NCBI GenBank assembly: GCA_019914995.1 | Contig: CM034142.1 | Span: forward strand, 6,385,513 to 6,449,512 | Reading direction: 5' to 3' | Length of the DNA: 64,000 bases | Source: Acanthochlamys bracteata | Lineage: Eukaryota; Streptophyta; Magnoliopsida; Pandanales; Velloziaceae | Shown here: positions 12,601 through 24,560 of the stretch, in pieces | Numbering within the stretch: position 1 is the first letter of the stretch | Layout of the letters: the number at the start of each line of letters is the position of its first letter | Program-made: the position numbers and the translations under genes | The notes under the pieces: model-generated | Seen by the model: the letters and a program-made list of their open reading frames with translations, nothing else | Told to the model about the DNA's origin: nothing | Databases searched by the model: none

Positions 12601-15600
12601 TCAAAATTTATCACGCAAGAGATTTTCTACCACACATTCTACTTAGAGTACGACCAAGTCAACTTCAACAAAACCCAAAGAAAATATGTGATAATAATAA
12701 GCTATCTTGGACTACCTTCAAACTCTTTACTAGCTACAACATAAACACTTCCTACCTAAAACGCTCATTCACTTGAACTGCAATGTCTATAATTGAAAGC
12801 AATATCACCTAACATATTAACATACAAGCATCTTTTTTGTTTAGTAAAAGCTATTAGGTGCAAAAAGTTCATGGCATGTAACAGATTTTGGGATATGATA
12901 ACACAATTTTATGGTTTTTCTCTACGAGAAATATTAAATAATTATACTGGAAGTATTTGATATGTCACACTTGGCTAAGGATTATACCAAAATATTCGAA
13001 TTCCAGACTACGGTCAGATTTCCAATGGCCACTCCTAGCACTAATCATAGTCATATAGGTTCACTTGCTAGACCAACTAAAAAAATTTTAAAAGAAAGAA
13101 CCACCTGCTAACTTTGACTTTTTCAAGATTTTTCAACAACCAATTTGTAAGGCATAGTTTTTACCGGAAATCCACAAACACAGGTCTGCTTCGGCTCTGT
13201 TTGGTTGGAAGAAATGAGGGAAAAGAAAAGCTTTTCTCACTTTTTGTTGTTTGGTACGAGGAAGAAATAGGAGGAGAAAAGAAAAGGATTATCCCTTTTA
13301 TACTACTTGGATTCTCTCTCAAAACAGAGAAAGTGGTAGAAATATCATTTGCTTGCTTTTCTTTTCCTTTCCTTTCTTTTTCACTTTCACTTTCTTTTCT
13401 TCTCCCTCAATCCAACCAGAGCCTTCAGCTCCCAAATCTCCCTTCCAACAGAACTAACACAGAATGAGATCCCCCATCAGATATCATTGTTATAGTCTCA
13501 TTGACATATCATCAATTATCCCAAGCTCCATTAGGCCTGCTAAGCCAATCCCTAGTCTTAATCAAGCCCATGAACTTTATGAGCCAGGCTTGGACTTAGG
13601 TTTACCTGCACGCTGCCATGTTGTTGACACCCCTTATAGTGACTAGCTACTAGTCTTCTTTCTAGAAGGCCCCAACAAGATCTAAGGGTTAGGCATAGAC
13701 ATCATCTTCATAAGGATCAAGAATTAGAAACAAAACAAGGAAAGAGAAGTTTGTCAATGCATATAGGTAGAGGATAAACTGATAGGACTAAGCAGTTAGA
13801 ATATACATAAATAGCTACGATATAAACACGTTGGTACTTGATGAAAGAAAATACAAACCTGGTCAAAATCCACAAGAAGAAGTCTCCCAACTCCAGATCT
13901 CAAAAGCATGGAAGCAGCATGACTACCAACTCCTCCCAGGCCAATGACCACAACAAAGGATTTTGTGACTTTACGTTGGGAATCAATTCCAAAGAATTGG
14001 ATATTCCTAAAAAATAAAAAGCTAAATAAACAACAACTAAGCATTATCCCACTGAGTGGGAAAAAATGAAAAGCCAATATTAAAGTAAAATATCTCTTTT
14101 ACAATAGAAATATCTCTCAACTCACCCTAGTTTTGAAAGGTCAAATCTATGTAATGTCTTACCCTTTATGTATATAGTTCAAAGATAGTTAGTTAATAGA
14201 AAGCATAACAAGCCAGAACAATGACTTAAACTAAACATATATTATTAACAAGTCATATTTTGATTTCTCCTGCTCCAGATAGATGCAGGACTTGAAAAGA
14301 GCTGAATGCACATAACAAATTGGAAAGGGAGGATGACTTGTATGGTTGAAACCAAAACGGTATTATGTCAGCCAATCTAAAACCTAACCCTATGCAAAGC
14401 TAATTACATTTCTTATTAGCCATAAAATGAAACACCTATGACATTGGATCCCTATAAGATAAGAGTGTAGACTTACAGGGTAGAGAAGAGAACCATGGAG
14501 ATCCTCTCACTCAATAATTTTTAGTGATATAACTAACCTTTAAATTGTAAGTACGAAAAACTAACAGTGAAACCCAAGCTTAAGCACCACTGGTGTAAAT
14601 TTTCAGTGATATTCAGCTTATCCTCTTGCTAGTTCTGAAAATTTGTTTGCCCTACTTTGCTGAAACTGAACTACTAAGTCTCCGAGCTCCTACAAGTCAC
14701 TACCAGACATGCTTCACTTTGAGATAGCTTAGACCAAATAGAAAGCTTCTCTATGAAAATCAAGTGTTTATAGGTATGACACCAAACAATGAGCCAACGT
14801 TTTTAATTTGACAAAAATTATCACATGCCTGTTGCAAAAGCAGTATTAAGTTTGTAACCAAAATTTAATCATCATAGGCATATATGCTCAGCAAATCCTA
14901 AATAATGACCATCACCCATTACAGAAGCCCTATTGTCTAAAGGATCCCAGAAGGCTAAATAGCAGATCATACAAATTTACTACGGAATTGAACCACATTC
15001 TAAAACATGCAAGTTTTTGCGTGATACCAGGTCATTTAGATGTCCATATTTAAGCACGCATGTGCACACATGCACAAATAATAAGTATTAGCGCACATGA
15101 TGTGAAAGAATCCATGTAGCTGATCCCACTTTGTGGGATAGGGCTTAGTTGTTTCTCTTCCATATACAAAATATGTCTAGACATGGTATACTCAAGGACT
15201 TGAAGTGTATCGATGAGCAAGATGTAGCAGAGCGGTAGGGCTTCATACCAAAAGTCTAATATATTTATACTTCAGGATATTATTTCATTCTTATAGATTG
15301 CTGATCAATCAAATTAATAAGACAAACTAGAGAATATGTTACCTAGTAAGTTGTTCAGATACCACTTCATCTTGTAAAAGATCTGAATGAACTAACCCAC
15401 TGGCAACACCATCATAGTGCATTGTGGATCTACCGAATAAGTTTCCTGGAAAACATGGAACATTGTGCTAACAAACTTATAGAACTTATAAGCTCCATAA
15501 ATAACAATTACAATTTACTTGCAACTACAAAACTCTGACCAGAAGAGTGCTGATTGTATCTGGATGTGTAAAGGGCTAAAGAGCAGAACAGCATATCTCT

Positions 15601-18321
15601 AAGATGTTACGTGGACATGCCTCAAGAAAGAACAGGCAATGCCCTTAGGATTAATGCTCTATATTGCAAGGGAGCTTTTCCAAGCCACTCTCAACTAAGA
15701 GAACTTCGAACTCTTTATCTCCATTTTTACTTTCTGTTTAGCCAGATAAAAAGAAAGTTTAAGGGAGAAAAAATACTAAGACCATTTCCACTTGCACCGA
15801 AGTTAGATGCGTCCATCTTTTCAAATAGTCAACATCCTATTAGGAAAGAAAAGTTCTTCCTAATAGTTGATTATTAACCTCAACTTCTATTAGAAAACAA
15901 TCGTATAGTTAACATCCTTTTACGAAAAGAAAATTTCTTCCTAATAGTTGATTATTAACTTTAGTTAGAGCACAATCATACACTTCTACTCTTAGGGTAT
16001 ACGGATAGCTATTTAGTAAAAAATGCTCCTAGCAGAAAAAGCATCCAACTATCAAATTATGCAGTCAGTCCGTTGAACCCTGTGTATTCTAGCAACCCAA
16101 CACTAATTGGATTTAACATCAACCAGGTGTTAGCTGTATGAATCGTTTAGTGCCTAGTACTGACACTTATAGTTATTATTGCAAATAAATCCTATGATAA
16201 CTTTCTTAACTCAGTTTAGAGGATAACCCTTATAAAGTAACATCAACAGGGACGGTGCACATTTGGGAGTGCGTTTCGGATGCTTCTCCCGAACACACTC
16301 CTGCTGTTGAGCCTAAAAAACAAAATTTTTGGGCTCAACAGTTAAAATTTAGACCACATAGATGAATTTTACATCATAGAATTATTATATGTATATTTTT
16401 TATTTTTTTAAGATAAAAAAGAACAAGATCGTTTACCGAAAAGCCCGAAAATAAGCTCCTGTTCAGTAAAAGACCTTATTTAAGCAACCCCAAACGACCA
16501 CACAGTAAGAACTTGAAGTTCAAAACAAACTAACAAAAGCAAGCAATTATACGGTGCAAGCAACTAGAAGGGAATACTTATAGAATAAGGCTTTTCGTGT
16601 AGGATGAGATGGTAAAAAACAATCAGCATTATCTAGAAAAATTTGACTTAAACTCAAGTGTCTAGAAAATATATTCCACAAGCTGGCGCAAAGAATATGG
16701 CTGTCAGGAACTGGATTTGTGCAGCTGAAATGGACAGAGAAGTGCATAACTGTAAGCAACATTACTAATATTTGATGTAGAAGAGCTGAGGCCTGTGCCT
16801 CAATTTATGTAGAGAAAAAGCTAACTGAGCATAAAAGAAAGTAAAGAACATAATATTAAGTATTGAATTGGCTCCTTAAATTTGAAGAGAAGAGTCAGTC
16901 CTTGTTGTCAGATCTGTTGACACTTCAACTCGTGCAAAATTTATCAAGACAGTCAATATTTTACTAAATGTCATCCAAGTGCTCACGCTCAAACTGATAT
17001 TACTAGTTGATATTTATATCTAGGCTAAATGCAACACAGGAGGCTTAAAACACTATCATAATACTAAGAAGCCATCAAGAGTCATCAAACATAAATCACA
17101 TATAATACTAATGTGTAAATGACACATGTAAGTCTGTTGAAAGGACATTATTTTATTTTGGAAACTACTTTAAAAGCAGGTTAGACTTTTAATAAAACTT
17201 AAAGCACTTGTTAGCAATTGACATTAGAAATCAAAGATGATGGATACAAGCATTTCTCCAATTACTAAGCATGTTAAATTCAGCGATTTATCAGGAACCT
17301 AGAAATTTCAGAAAAAAGGTAAGTGAGAAATCACTTGATAAATGTCTACAGACTTTACCAAGAGGGGTCCCATCTAAATTGCATCGAATACATAACATCA
17401 AACATATAACAACAACCATGTCCGAGAAAAAAAAAAAAAAAGAAGTTCAGACGCATTTGCATCCATTTAACTATATGAGCACCCAACTTATACCTTCACT
17501 CAACAAAAGACTGCTACCAAAATGCTTCTTTCTGGTTATTTCTTGATTGTCAACCCGTCTGTCATTATAAGACATAAATCCCAAGAACAAAAGAAGAAAC
17601 AAATTCAGTGCACAAGTGTGAAAGAAAGTTCATCAGTTATGCATATCAATAGAAACACAGCCAGATGGGATTTGACTAACTTCATTCCATCAAATCAAAT
17701 TGATTATGAAATCTTTGCTGATGGCGCTCTGATTATAATGCAACTACAATGCTAAAACAGCTCATTTGGCTACAGTGATTAAGGGACTCCTTAGTGCATT
17801 TTTCATACTGTTGAAAATAAAGGGTTCACCGCTTAAATTCATAGTTTCAGTATTCTGACGACAAAGAAACAATACAAAACCACGATTCTCTTCTGCAAGC
17901 ATCGACAAAATCATTGTTTGTTCATTAAATTTATAAACGAAATTCTAGTTTTCCAAACCCATGCTCTTCTTCTCTCTAGGCTAAGAACAGAGACAAGTGC
18001 AGTAACTAAGAAACATCGACGATAAAAAGAAAAGTCAAAGCAAATGGAACCTAATGCTAGCTTTGATACATTGCAAACCAAATATTCTAACAAAAAAGTT
18101 CTCTTTCATGCATACTATATCATGATCTCCGCATCAATTGATGTTATTTATTTATTTATTCAAACAATTCCCTCTCTAGCCAAAACCTAACAGACCAAAA
18201 CTTCATTTCTTACATTCTTTTCTAGAGGAAAATTTCTTAAGTTTCTCGCTCATGGTTTATTTGCTTTCTGCATATTAATTAGATAGCAAAGTATTTATTT
18301 CATACAAAAATTCAAACAATT

Positions 18322-18359
<38 letters not shown>

Positions 18360-18455
18360 CCTTGCATAGAGCTTGAGAAGCGCCAAGGTTGATAGAGAAC
18401 CAAACATAATCCCACCGGCGATCTGCACCCATTGCTTCGAACGCTCCCCTTCCAT
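6674..18455 (-). CDS. tRNA threonylcarbamoyladenosine dehydratase-like protein (ThiF/E1-like, TcdA family)
   Basis: TcdA enzymes use ATP to cyclise the t6A base of tRNAs. Minus-strand exons: 18455-18361, 15445-15343, 14006-13859, 12448-12236, 11475-11341, 9361-9230, 8970-8755, 7355-7231, 7055-6998 and 6793-6674. Exons 2-10 join in phase to the TAA. The nucleotide-binding motif VIGLGGVGSHAASM is in exon 3, followed by LLLVDFDQ. Exon 4 has SLSSLNRHAVATRDDVG and FVLDCIDNIDTK; exon 5 has MGAGARADPTRIRIGDIRES; exon 7 has VLGTIPAIFGQVMASYVV. These are the expected TcdA landmarks. Exon 1 starts MEGERSKQWVQIAGGI and encodes a hydrophobic anchor (GIMFGSLSTLALLKLY), as in membrane-tethered members, so an organelle membrane location is likely. 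Exon 1 ends in phase 2 but exon 2 needs phase 1, so a small exon of length 3n+2 is probably missing between them. The visible exons give about 448 residues. Confidence 0.88.
10141..10828. repeat. Tandem duplication, about 330 bp x 2, in the TcdA-like intron
   Basis: Copy A (about 10141-10475) and copy B (about 10501-10828) are direct repeats. Shared landmarks in the same order are TGTCATGCTATTTAC, CACAGA(C/T)A(C/T)TGCTACCTAT, ATGGACAT(G/A)AA, TGGAACTTG and GAAGACAAACTTGTGCAACA. Divergence and small indels show that the duplication is not recent. It lies between exons 5 and 6. Confidence 0.8.
10981..11247. repeat. Second tandem duplication, about 115 bp x 2, next to exon 5
   Basis: About 10981-11090 and 11130-11247 share CCAGCAAA, ATTTAGTTAAA, (A/T)TTACTTC(G/A)AA, CCTC(T/A)TGG(C/A)ATTAGTT and CAATAGAT(A/G)CAT in the same order. 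It sits about 90 bp downstream of the exon 5 donor on the transcribed strand. Confidence 0.7.
13193..13423. mobile_element. Tourist-like (PIF/Harbinger) MITE
   Basis: A 231-bp element with terminal inverted repeats: the left end GGCTCTGTTTGGTTGGA and the reverse complement of the right end GGCTCTGGTTGGATTGA. Both continue into a GAGGGA(A/G)AAGAAAAG subterminal stretch. It is flanked by the 3-bp direct repeat TTC (13190-13192 and 13424-13426). The GGCTCTGTTTGG-type end and 3-bp target duplication fit Tourist elements. It carries no transposase. It lies in the intron between exons 3 and 4 of the TcdA-like gene, and two chance ORFs overlap it. Confidence 0.75.
15824..15981. repeat. Short tandem duplication, about 79 bp x 2
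   Basis: Copies at 15824-15903 and 15904-15981 share TAGT(C/T)AACATCCT and TTCTTCCTAATAGTTGATTA, both followed by TTAAC. It lies in the first visible intron of the TcdA-like gene. Confidence 0.7.
18321..18358. repeat. (TG)n(AG)n compound microsatellite abutting a splice donor
   Basis: About 12 TG units run into about 7 AG units and end 2 bp from exon 1 of the TcdA-like gene. On the transcribed strand it reads GT|(CT)n(CA)n, so the repeat forms the first 40 bases of the intron and includes the 5' splice-site context. Confidence 0.9.
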
Positions 18456-20100
18456 TCAACTTCAACGCGAAAACTTGACTCGAAATTCAAAGAAAATTTG
18501 GAAAAAAAATAGAGAAGAGTGTTGTTGGCTCCGTCGAGGTCGAGCGGCTTCAGTATACTAGAAAATTGGAAAAACCAAACAGGACGTGATATTGCGAAAA
18601 CAAATAATTAGGACTTAGTCTGCGAAATAGGTTAGTAGTAAAAACAAAGATGACATGATATTGATAGGCCGATACTGCCAAAATAGTTATATGATAACTC
18701 ATTATGTGATTTTATTTAAAGTGAGGACCTAATACTTCTCAACTAACGTATTGTAGTCTGATTCTGCGAATTAGATTTTGCAGTATAGAGCCTAATGATA
18801 ATAAGCACTCGATTGCCATACCACGAAACCCAAGCCCGTACAGCCCAAGCCCACTAAACATTTCTCTTTCACACCTCCACAGTTGACTACTGTTTTCCTT
18901 GGCGTGCAACCAAAGATTGAGCAGAAAGTATGTAGTGCAGTTGCTTGTTTTTTGGCCGAAACTGAAGTAGTTTGTTCATTGATGTCGCTCACTAGGTGTT
19001 TGATGGAATGCCGCTAAGAACTAAACCAGTTGTTGCTTATAGTGCAAAGGTATTTGGACACTTGGTCTTTCTTAGGAACTTAATAAAAGGAAACTTGTTT
19101 TTGGTATAGAGTGCAGTTAATCTCTTGTCCAATGACATAAATGGAACATCGCCAAATGATGCAATTTTTTGTTTTTCTCTATGCATAGTAGCAATACCAG
19201 AATGATGTAGTCGTGTATGACTAGTGTGTCAATCCTGGAATAGAAACCAAGTAGAAGTATGCTGAAGTTTAATTGTCTATCCTCTTCCGTAAGCTTGTAA
19301 TTGGTTAATTTAGATTTTGTTTTGAGATGGCAGCATCTCCTTTCCGTTCACCTACTGCTCACACTGGATCCACGGGTACTTAATGCTATTTGTTGTGGTT
19401 AAAAAGTTGAACTCTAGGTAAACTATTTAGATAATAGCAGCTTCTATGGATAATTTATATATATTTGTCATGCTGTCAGTATGCAGTTCTATTGGCAATT
19501 ACTGCAACCACCACTTTAAGACTTTGGAATTCAAACAAGGGTTCATAACATCAAGATTGGAAGCATTTTTTATGCACAAGTGAGTTGGTCTAAATGGAGC
19601 TCTTCCTTGTAGTGGCTCGGTGGCTAGTATGAAAGCAAAAGAATTGTCAATTGACACACAGAGCATTACTCAATCTTACAGTGAGTATGCTTTTCCCTTC
19701 GAACATTAAGCGGTACGCCTTTGCTTGTGCTTTTAGTGTGATATCATAGAGCCAATTGAACAGTCTTTTTGTTTATGGTGGACGTATCCAAATGAATATT
19801 TTACCTTTTCTGAAATCAGAAACTGTTAGACTATGCACTTTGCATATTACGATGAATTAAATGATTGTATCTGTTGTCAGAAACCTTCACTGTATGCAGC
19901 AGAAAGTTTAGTTGAACTCCTGAATTGATGACTACTTTAGTAAGAGATTGAGCTTTCTGTTAGGTATTGCTAGTCTGACACAATATCCACTGTTTCATTG
20001 TAACTACGGCCTAATACTTTAGCTTTTATTTTGCGATTTGATATATCCAAATGCATCAATGTAAGATTATGTTTGTATCTAACATAGTAGTGATTATGCA
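18456..20100. other. Promoter side of the TcdA-like gene and spacer without a supported gene
   Basis: The first ~150 bp upstream of 18455 should hold the promoter and 5' UTR of the minus-strand dehydratase. Beyond that, base composition is closer to genic DNA than in the AT-rich blocks, but no frame survives. A short LRLWN-containing frame near 19485-19555 hints at a WD40 relic but is too short to call. Confidence 0.4.
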
Positions 20101-20109
20101 CAGGTACTC

Positions 20110-21215
20110 CTGGGAATTCTAAACTTTGCAAAGTATTCTGAAGATGCTGACAGCAAAGTTGTTAGAGAAACATGAGAAAGACTTTCGACCAAGTTTTATT
20201 ATGGTCAATCCTAAACCATCACTACGTACATGATAGATGTACTCGTCCTACACCTCCAGTTCTTCATTGATGCAGGCCAGGAAGCTGAATTGTCGATACC
20301 TGTAAAAACGCTCGGTCTCTGATGCTGTCTACATCTTCCCATGTCTTATTTAACAAGTCCAACCTGAATAGCCAGACATATATTGGTTCGTATCTTGGTA
20401 AAACTCAAATCACTGACAACAACTACAAATATTCCGCATAAGAATCTGCCATCTTTTCTGAAGACTTGATGGCCAAACTTAGGGGTGGCAAAAATGAACC
20501 CGACCCGAAAAGGTCGGGTTCGGGTCAAGCTTTAGACGAATTTGGGTCGATTTCGGGTCGATCCGAAAATGATCCGAAATTTTTAAACGGATTCGGGTGG
20601 GGTTCGGATCGACCCGAAAATGACCCGTTTAACTATTTATATAGTATATATTACTTAAAAATTAGAAAAAAATAGCAAAAAATTTGAATTTAATTTGTAT
20701 ATATATATTTTTAATTTATCTTAATTTTAACTAATTTTTATTTAATTTATAAATTTGTCAAAATTAATATTTTTCCTTTTTAAATACATCATAATTAATA
20801 ATTTTAATATATTATTATTAAAAATTAATATTTATAATTTTTATTTAATAATTTAATTATTAAATGGGTCGACCTGAGTTTGACCCGGTTATAAATAGAT
20901 TGGGTTAGGGTTGACAATTTTGACCCATATAAATAAACGGATCGAATTAAGATTGAATATTTTTTACCCAATTATTATATAAATCGATCCGAAATCAACC
21001 CATGAACTCATATTGCCATCCCTAGCCAAACTTGGATGAAAATTAACGTTAAGAACCATTAGTTGAGTATCTCCTGAAGCGCCACCAATGTCTACAAGTT
21101 AGCAATTGCCAAAGAAGGGGATCGCATAAAGTTTTCCATTACATACAACATCTAGAAGAACTAACATTGGTGGTACCTTGTTTGTACGGAGTCAATTGCG
21201 CCTTGGCATTTCAGA
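20110..21215 (-). pseudogene. Decayed DUF295/KIB-type F-box protein pseudogene (C-terminal part)
   Basis: Minus-strand translation in shifting frames gives pieces in the order expected for a DUF295 domain. First comes LLDVVCNGKLYAIPFFGN (about 21150-21090), then IFVVVVSDLSFTKIRTN (about 20440-20390), then FRLDLLNKTWEDVDSIRDRA (about 20370-20310), followed by IQLPGL and IYHVRSDGLGL. Stops and frameshifts separate the pieces, and a 545-bp MITE lies between the first and second. DUF295 proteins typically show a D-V-V-x-x-G-K-x-Y-A block, then a F-x-L-D-x-x-x-x-x-W-x-x-V-x-S-x-x-D-R-A block, which match here. No F-box motif was found upstream (above 21.2 kb), so the N-terminal half is lost or unrecognisable. 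It is almost certainly non-functional. Confidence 0.55.
20480..21024. mobile_element. hAT-like MITE with GGGTCG sub-repeats
   Basis: The ends are TAGGGGTGGCAA and, reverse-complemented, TAGGGATGGCAA. The element is bracketed by a perfect 8-bp direct repeat GCCAAACT at 20472-20479 and 21025-21032, the length expected for hAT transposition. The first 150 bp carry many GACCCG/CGGGTC and CGATCCGAAA units on both strands; the middle is AT-rich. No transposase frame is present. It is inserted in the DUF295 pseudogene. Confidence 0.85.
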
Positions 21216-21361
21216 TGCATTGAAAAAGAACTAATTCCATTTTGTTCTAGTTTAAACTTCAAATAACATAATTATAGGAATTGCATTTTGCTGCTGTCAC
21301 CACACTAGGAAAATATTAGTAGGCACAAGTTGTATGTCATGACATAGTGTTGTTGGGCCAT

Positions 21362-21605
21362 GCAGGGGCGTTTGGAAAAACATTTTGTCAAAAGTTTTAT
21401 TTTTTATTTTACATTTTTTAATATATTTTTTATAAATATAAAAAATATAAAAAAATTATATATAGTAAAATTTTTATTACTTATTTTTATTTTTTTAGAT
21501 AAGAAAGTAAAGCTCATTTTTAGAAAAAATAAAAATATTTTTATTTCAGAAAAATTTTATTTCAAAAATACTATTAAATGTCCTACAGAGCACTCTCTAA
21601 ATCTT
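21362..21605. repeat. Copy of a dispersed AT-rich MITE-like repeat
   Basis: It starts GGGGCGTTTGGAAAAAC, has the family core AGTAAAATTTTTATTACTTA followed by more T-rich sequence, and ends at ATTAAATGTCCT. The same order of end, core and end recurs in more than ten other places in the window. A 99-aa frame across it is chance. Confidence 0.5.
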
Positions 21606-21964
21606 TTTAGAATAAAATTTGGGAGATGTTTTGTTAGAAAATCTAACATAAACAAGTGATGGAATTCTAGATAATTCCAGATCGATATGCATTGATATTT
21701 TTTACATGCTTCTTTAAGCTTCCAACCATGCTTATAAAGGCAGGAGTTATTCTACTATTTGTTTAGTGTGAGAGAAGGAAAGATAAAAAAGTGTTCCACT
21801 CCAAAGCATAGAGAGGGGGGAAGTTGTTTTGATCCAAGTTGAGAGTGAAGTAATCTCTGGATACCACTCCAAATAGAATATGAGTAAGAGATTAATATTG
21901 CGAGAGTGAGATTATTATACTCTTTGATATTATCAAGTTTTGAGTATTTATTTGACAAAGGGAA

Positions 21965-23520
21965 TGTTTGCGCACTTATAAAATAGAATTTTTTTAAAAT
22001 AATATTTTGATAATTTTTATAAAAATATATTTTATTTTTAAAAAAAAAATAAATAATAGATAATAATAAAAATTTATGACATAAAATTTTTTGATTTTTT
22101 AAAATTATAAAAATTTATAAAATATTGTGAAATACTTTTAAAAAAATACTAAATAAACAGTTGAAATGAAAAAGTATTGCGAAATGGTGCCAAAGTTGTT
22201 CTCTTATTATACATTAGATATAGTGTAAAGAAATTTACACCACTACTCCATCCTAACAACTGTAATAATAATAATTGACATACCTAACCATGTTTGGGGG
22301 AGCTTTCTTCCCCAATTTTTTATTTTATTTTTCTTAATAAAACTTCTAAAAATATTTTATAAAGTTTTTTAAAAAATTTTAATAATATAGAAAAATTTTA
22401 CGTTATAAAAAATTTTTATTAATTATTTTTATTTTCTTTTTAATATTAAAAAATAAAACTTATTTTAAAAAAATTTTAAAATATTCTTTTTTAATAAGCA
22501 CTTTCAGACATTTCCGAAGACTCCAAGATCACTAACTAAAACTTACATTACTATGATGAAAAAGAGTTCTCCATTCTTGTTTTATTTCTTTAACTCCAAT
22601 TTTCAAATAGCAAAAGAGTTCCTTAAAATAATAATAGTTCAACCAAGTTGCTCTATTAATTTTCGGCGACATTTATGGGCGCTTTTTAAAATAAAATTTT
22701 TTTAAAATAAAAAATATTTTTATTTTTTAAAATAATTTTTACAAAATAATAAAAATATATAATAAAATAATTTTATTACTTAGAATTTTTTATATTTTTT
22801 AAATAAATTTTCTAATATTATAAAATATGTATTAAAAAATATAAAATTAAAAATTAAAAAGTTATTTTTTTTGATAAACTGAATCAAACAGCCCCGTACA
22901 ATAGATTTATAAAGTTTTGATGAAAGCAGCATAACATAGGAGAGGAGGGTCAGGGAGAGAATGCTGTTACTTGATCACCGTGATTAGTAGAGACTGCGGA
23001 AAACAAATCTGATTGCACTGCTGGCGGTATTTTTCAACAATTTTTTATTTTAATTTTAAATTTTATAATAAATTTTTTATTATATTTTGGAGTTATCTTT
23101 TATATTTTAGAAAATACAAAATAATTCTATGCCATAAATATTATTATTTATTTATTTATAATATTAATTTTTTAATAAATATATAAAACTTGTTTTTAAA
23201 AAATTATTAAAATATTTTTATTTTAAAAACTATTTATTTCATAAAGAAAAACTCTAAAATTTTGGATTTACTTTCATAAATTTGAGTATATTTCAATTAC
23301 CATAAAATTCAACTTCTCCTTCCAAAATTTGAGTTTGACAATTCACACGTATTTTAATTATCAGTATGATCCACTTTCACACCGAACTCCTTATTTATAT
23401 TAAAATTTTACTTTAAACTTAACTTTTCAATTAATACTCCGAACTTTATCTCTATCAAATTCTATTTTTTATCGAACTTTATTTGTATATCAAATTTACA
23501 TTCGCGAAACTCATTTTGCG
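21965..23520. repeat. Block of AT-rich repeats, several decayed copies
   Basis: Recognisable units lie near 21965-22160, 22293-22515 (GTTTGGGGGAGCTTTCTTCC ... TTACGTTATAAAAAATTTTT ... AATAAGCACTTTCAGACATT), 22675-22900 and 23030-23260. They alternate in orientation. No gene is seen. Confidence 0.5.
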
Positions 23521-23523
23521 TAA

Positions 23524-23818
23524 GGGCATGTTCAATCGCTTGTAACTTCACTTTTTTTCGTCATATTTTGAGTTCCGAACAATTTATATATTTTAATTAC
23601 ACAAAAAATTCAGAACTTTATCTTCATATGCAGAACTTTAGTTTTAATTTTTTTATTTGCACACTTCTTAATATAACTATATATTTTAATTTTCAACATA
23701 CTTTTAAAATTTATTAAAATACAAATACTGAACTCTACTTCCACTTTATTTTTCAAAAAACTCTACTTTCTATTTTTCACTTTCACAAAACTTAATTACG
23801 GACATTTGAAACGCGCAC
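23524..23818 (+). mobile_element. PIF/Harbinger-like MITE, copy 1 of 3
   Basis: A 295-bp element between TAA direct repeats (23521-23523 and 23819-23821). Its right end, reverse-complemented, starts GTGCGCGTTTCAAATGTCCG and matches the ends of copy 2. The internal sequence (CAAATACTGAACTCTACTTC, TTTTTATTTGCACACTTC) matches the other two copies. There is no coding capacity. Confidence 0.75.
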
Positions 23819-24560
23819 TAATTGAACCCTTTTTACTCTCTCAAATTCACTTTCCAATACCATACTTTATATTAAAACGATTTTCTAAAACACACTTTTG
23901 CTTCACTTTTGTGCAAGTAAAGGTGCCCATTACAGAAGAGGAACTCTTGTGATGTATCAGATTTGGATCTTAAGGGTTTGTTTACGTACCCCTTCAAACT
24001 CAATTTTTTTAAATTCACTTTCAATACAAAATAAATTAAAAAATTAAAATAAATTATTTTTATTAAAAATTTATTTTTTAAAATTTACTTTTAATAAAAA
24101 ATAATTATAAATTTTTATTTTTATTAAATATTTTTTATTTTTTATTTTATTTTTTAAACTCATTTCTGAAAAAATGAGTTTATCCTATAGTAAACACGCC
24201 CTAAACTAAACTTGTATGTTATTATTGCTGCTGTCTTCCCAATGAGCATATCATATAGTCTCTATCCATTTGTTGTATAAATTTGCTAGAAGCATGTTCT
24301 TCTTCATGCTTCAAGACAGTTTTTCTTTGGGCGTGTTCACCAACACCACAAACTTCACTTTTTTCAAACTTATTTTTAATATAAAATAAATAAAAAAAGT
24401 AAATAAAATTTTTTTATCAATTTTTTTTAAAATTCAATTTTAAAACTTACTATTATATAAAATAAATATAAAAATTTATTTTTTATTAAATACTTTTAAT
24501 TTTTAATGTAATTTTTTAAATCTATTTTTTAAAAACTCTACCTTATCCATTTTCAAGTAA

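Noticed and set aside
13114..13467. 117-aa plus-strand frame
   Set aside because: Lies across a Tourist-like MITE inside an intron.
17364..17380. Candidate 15-nt missing exon of the TcdA-like gene (acceptor TTTAG, donor TTG|GTAAAG, minus strand)
   Set aside because: Its length is a multiple of three, so it does not repair the phase gap between exons 1 and 2.
19485..19555. Short plus-strand frame containing TTTLRLWNSNKG, resembling a WDR5-type WD40 blade
   Set aside because: Only one motif-length match, a stop follows at once, and no further WD40 blades were found nearby.
21700..21960. TATAAAGGCAGG followed by a transcribed-looking stretch, resembling a copia LTR end
   Set aside because: No paired LTR, primer site or TG...CA ends could be placed.
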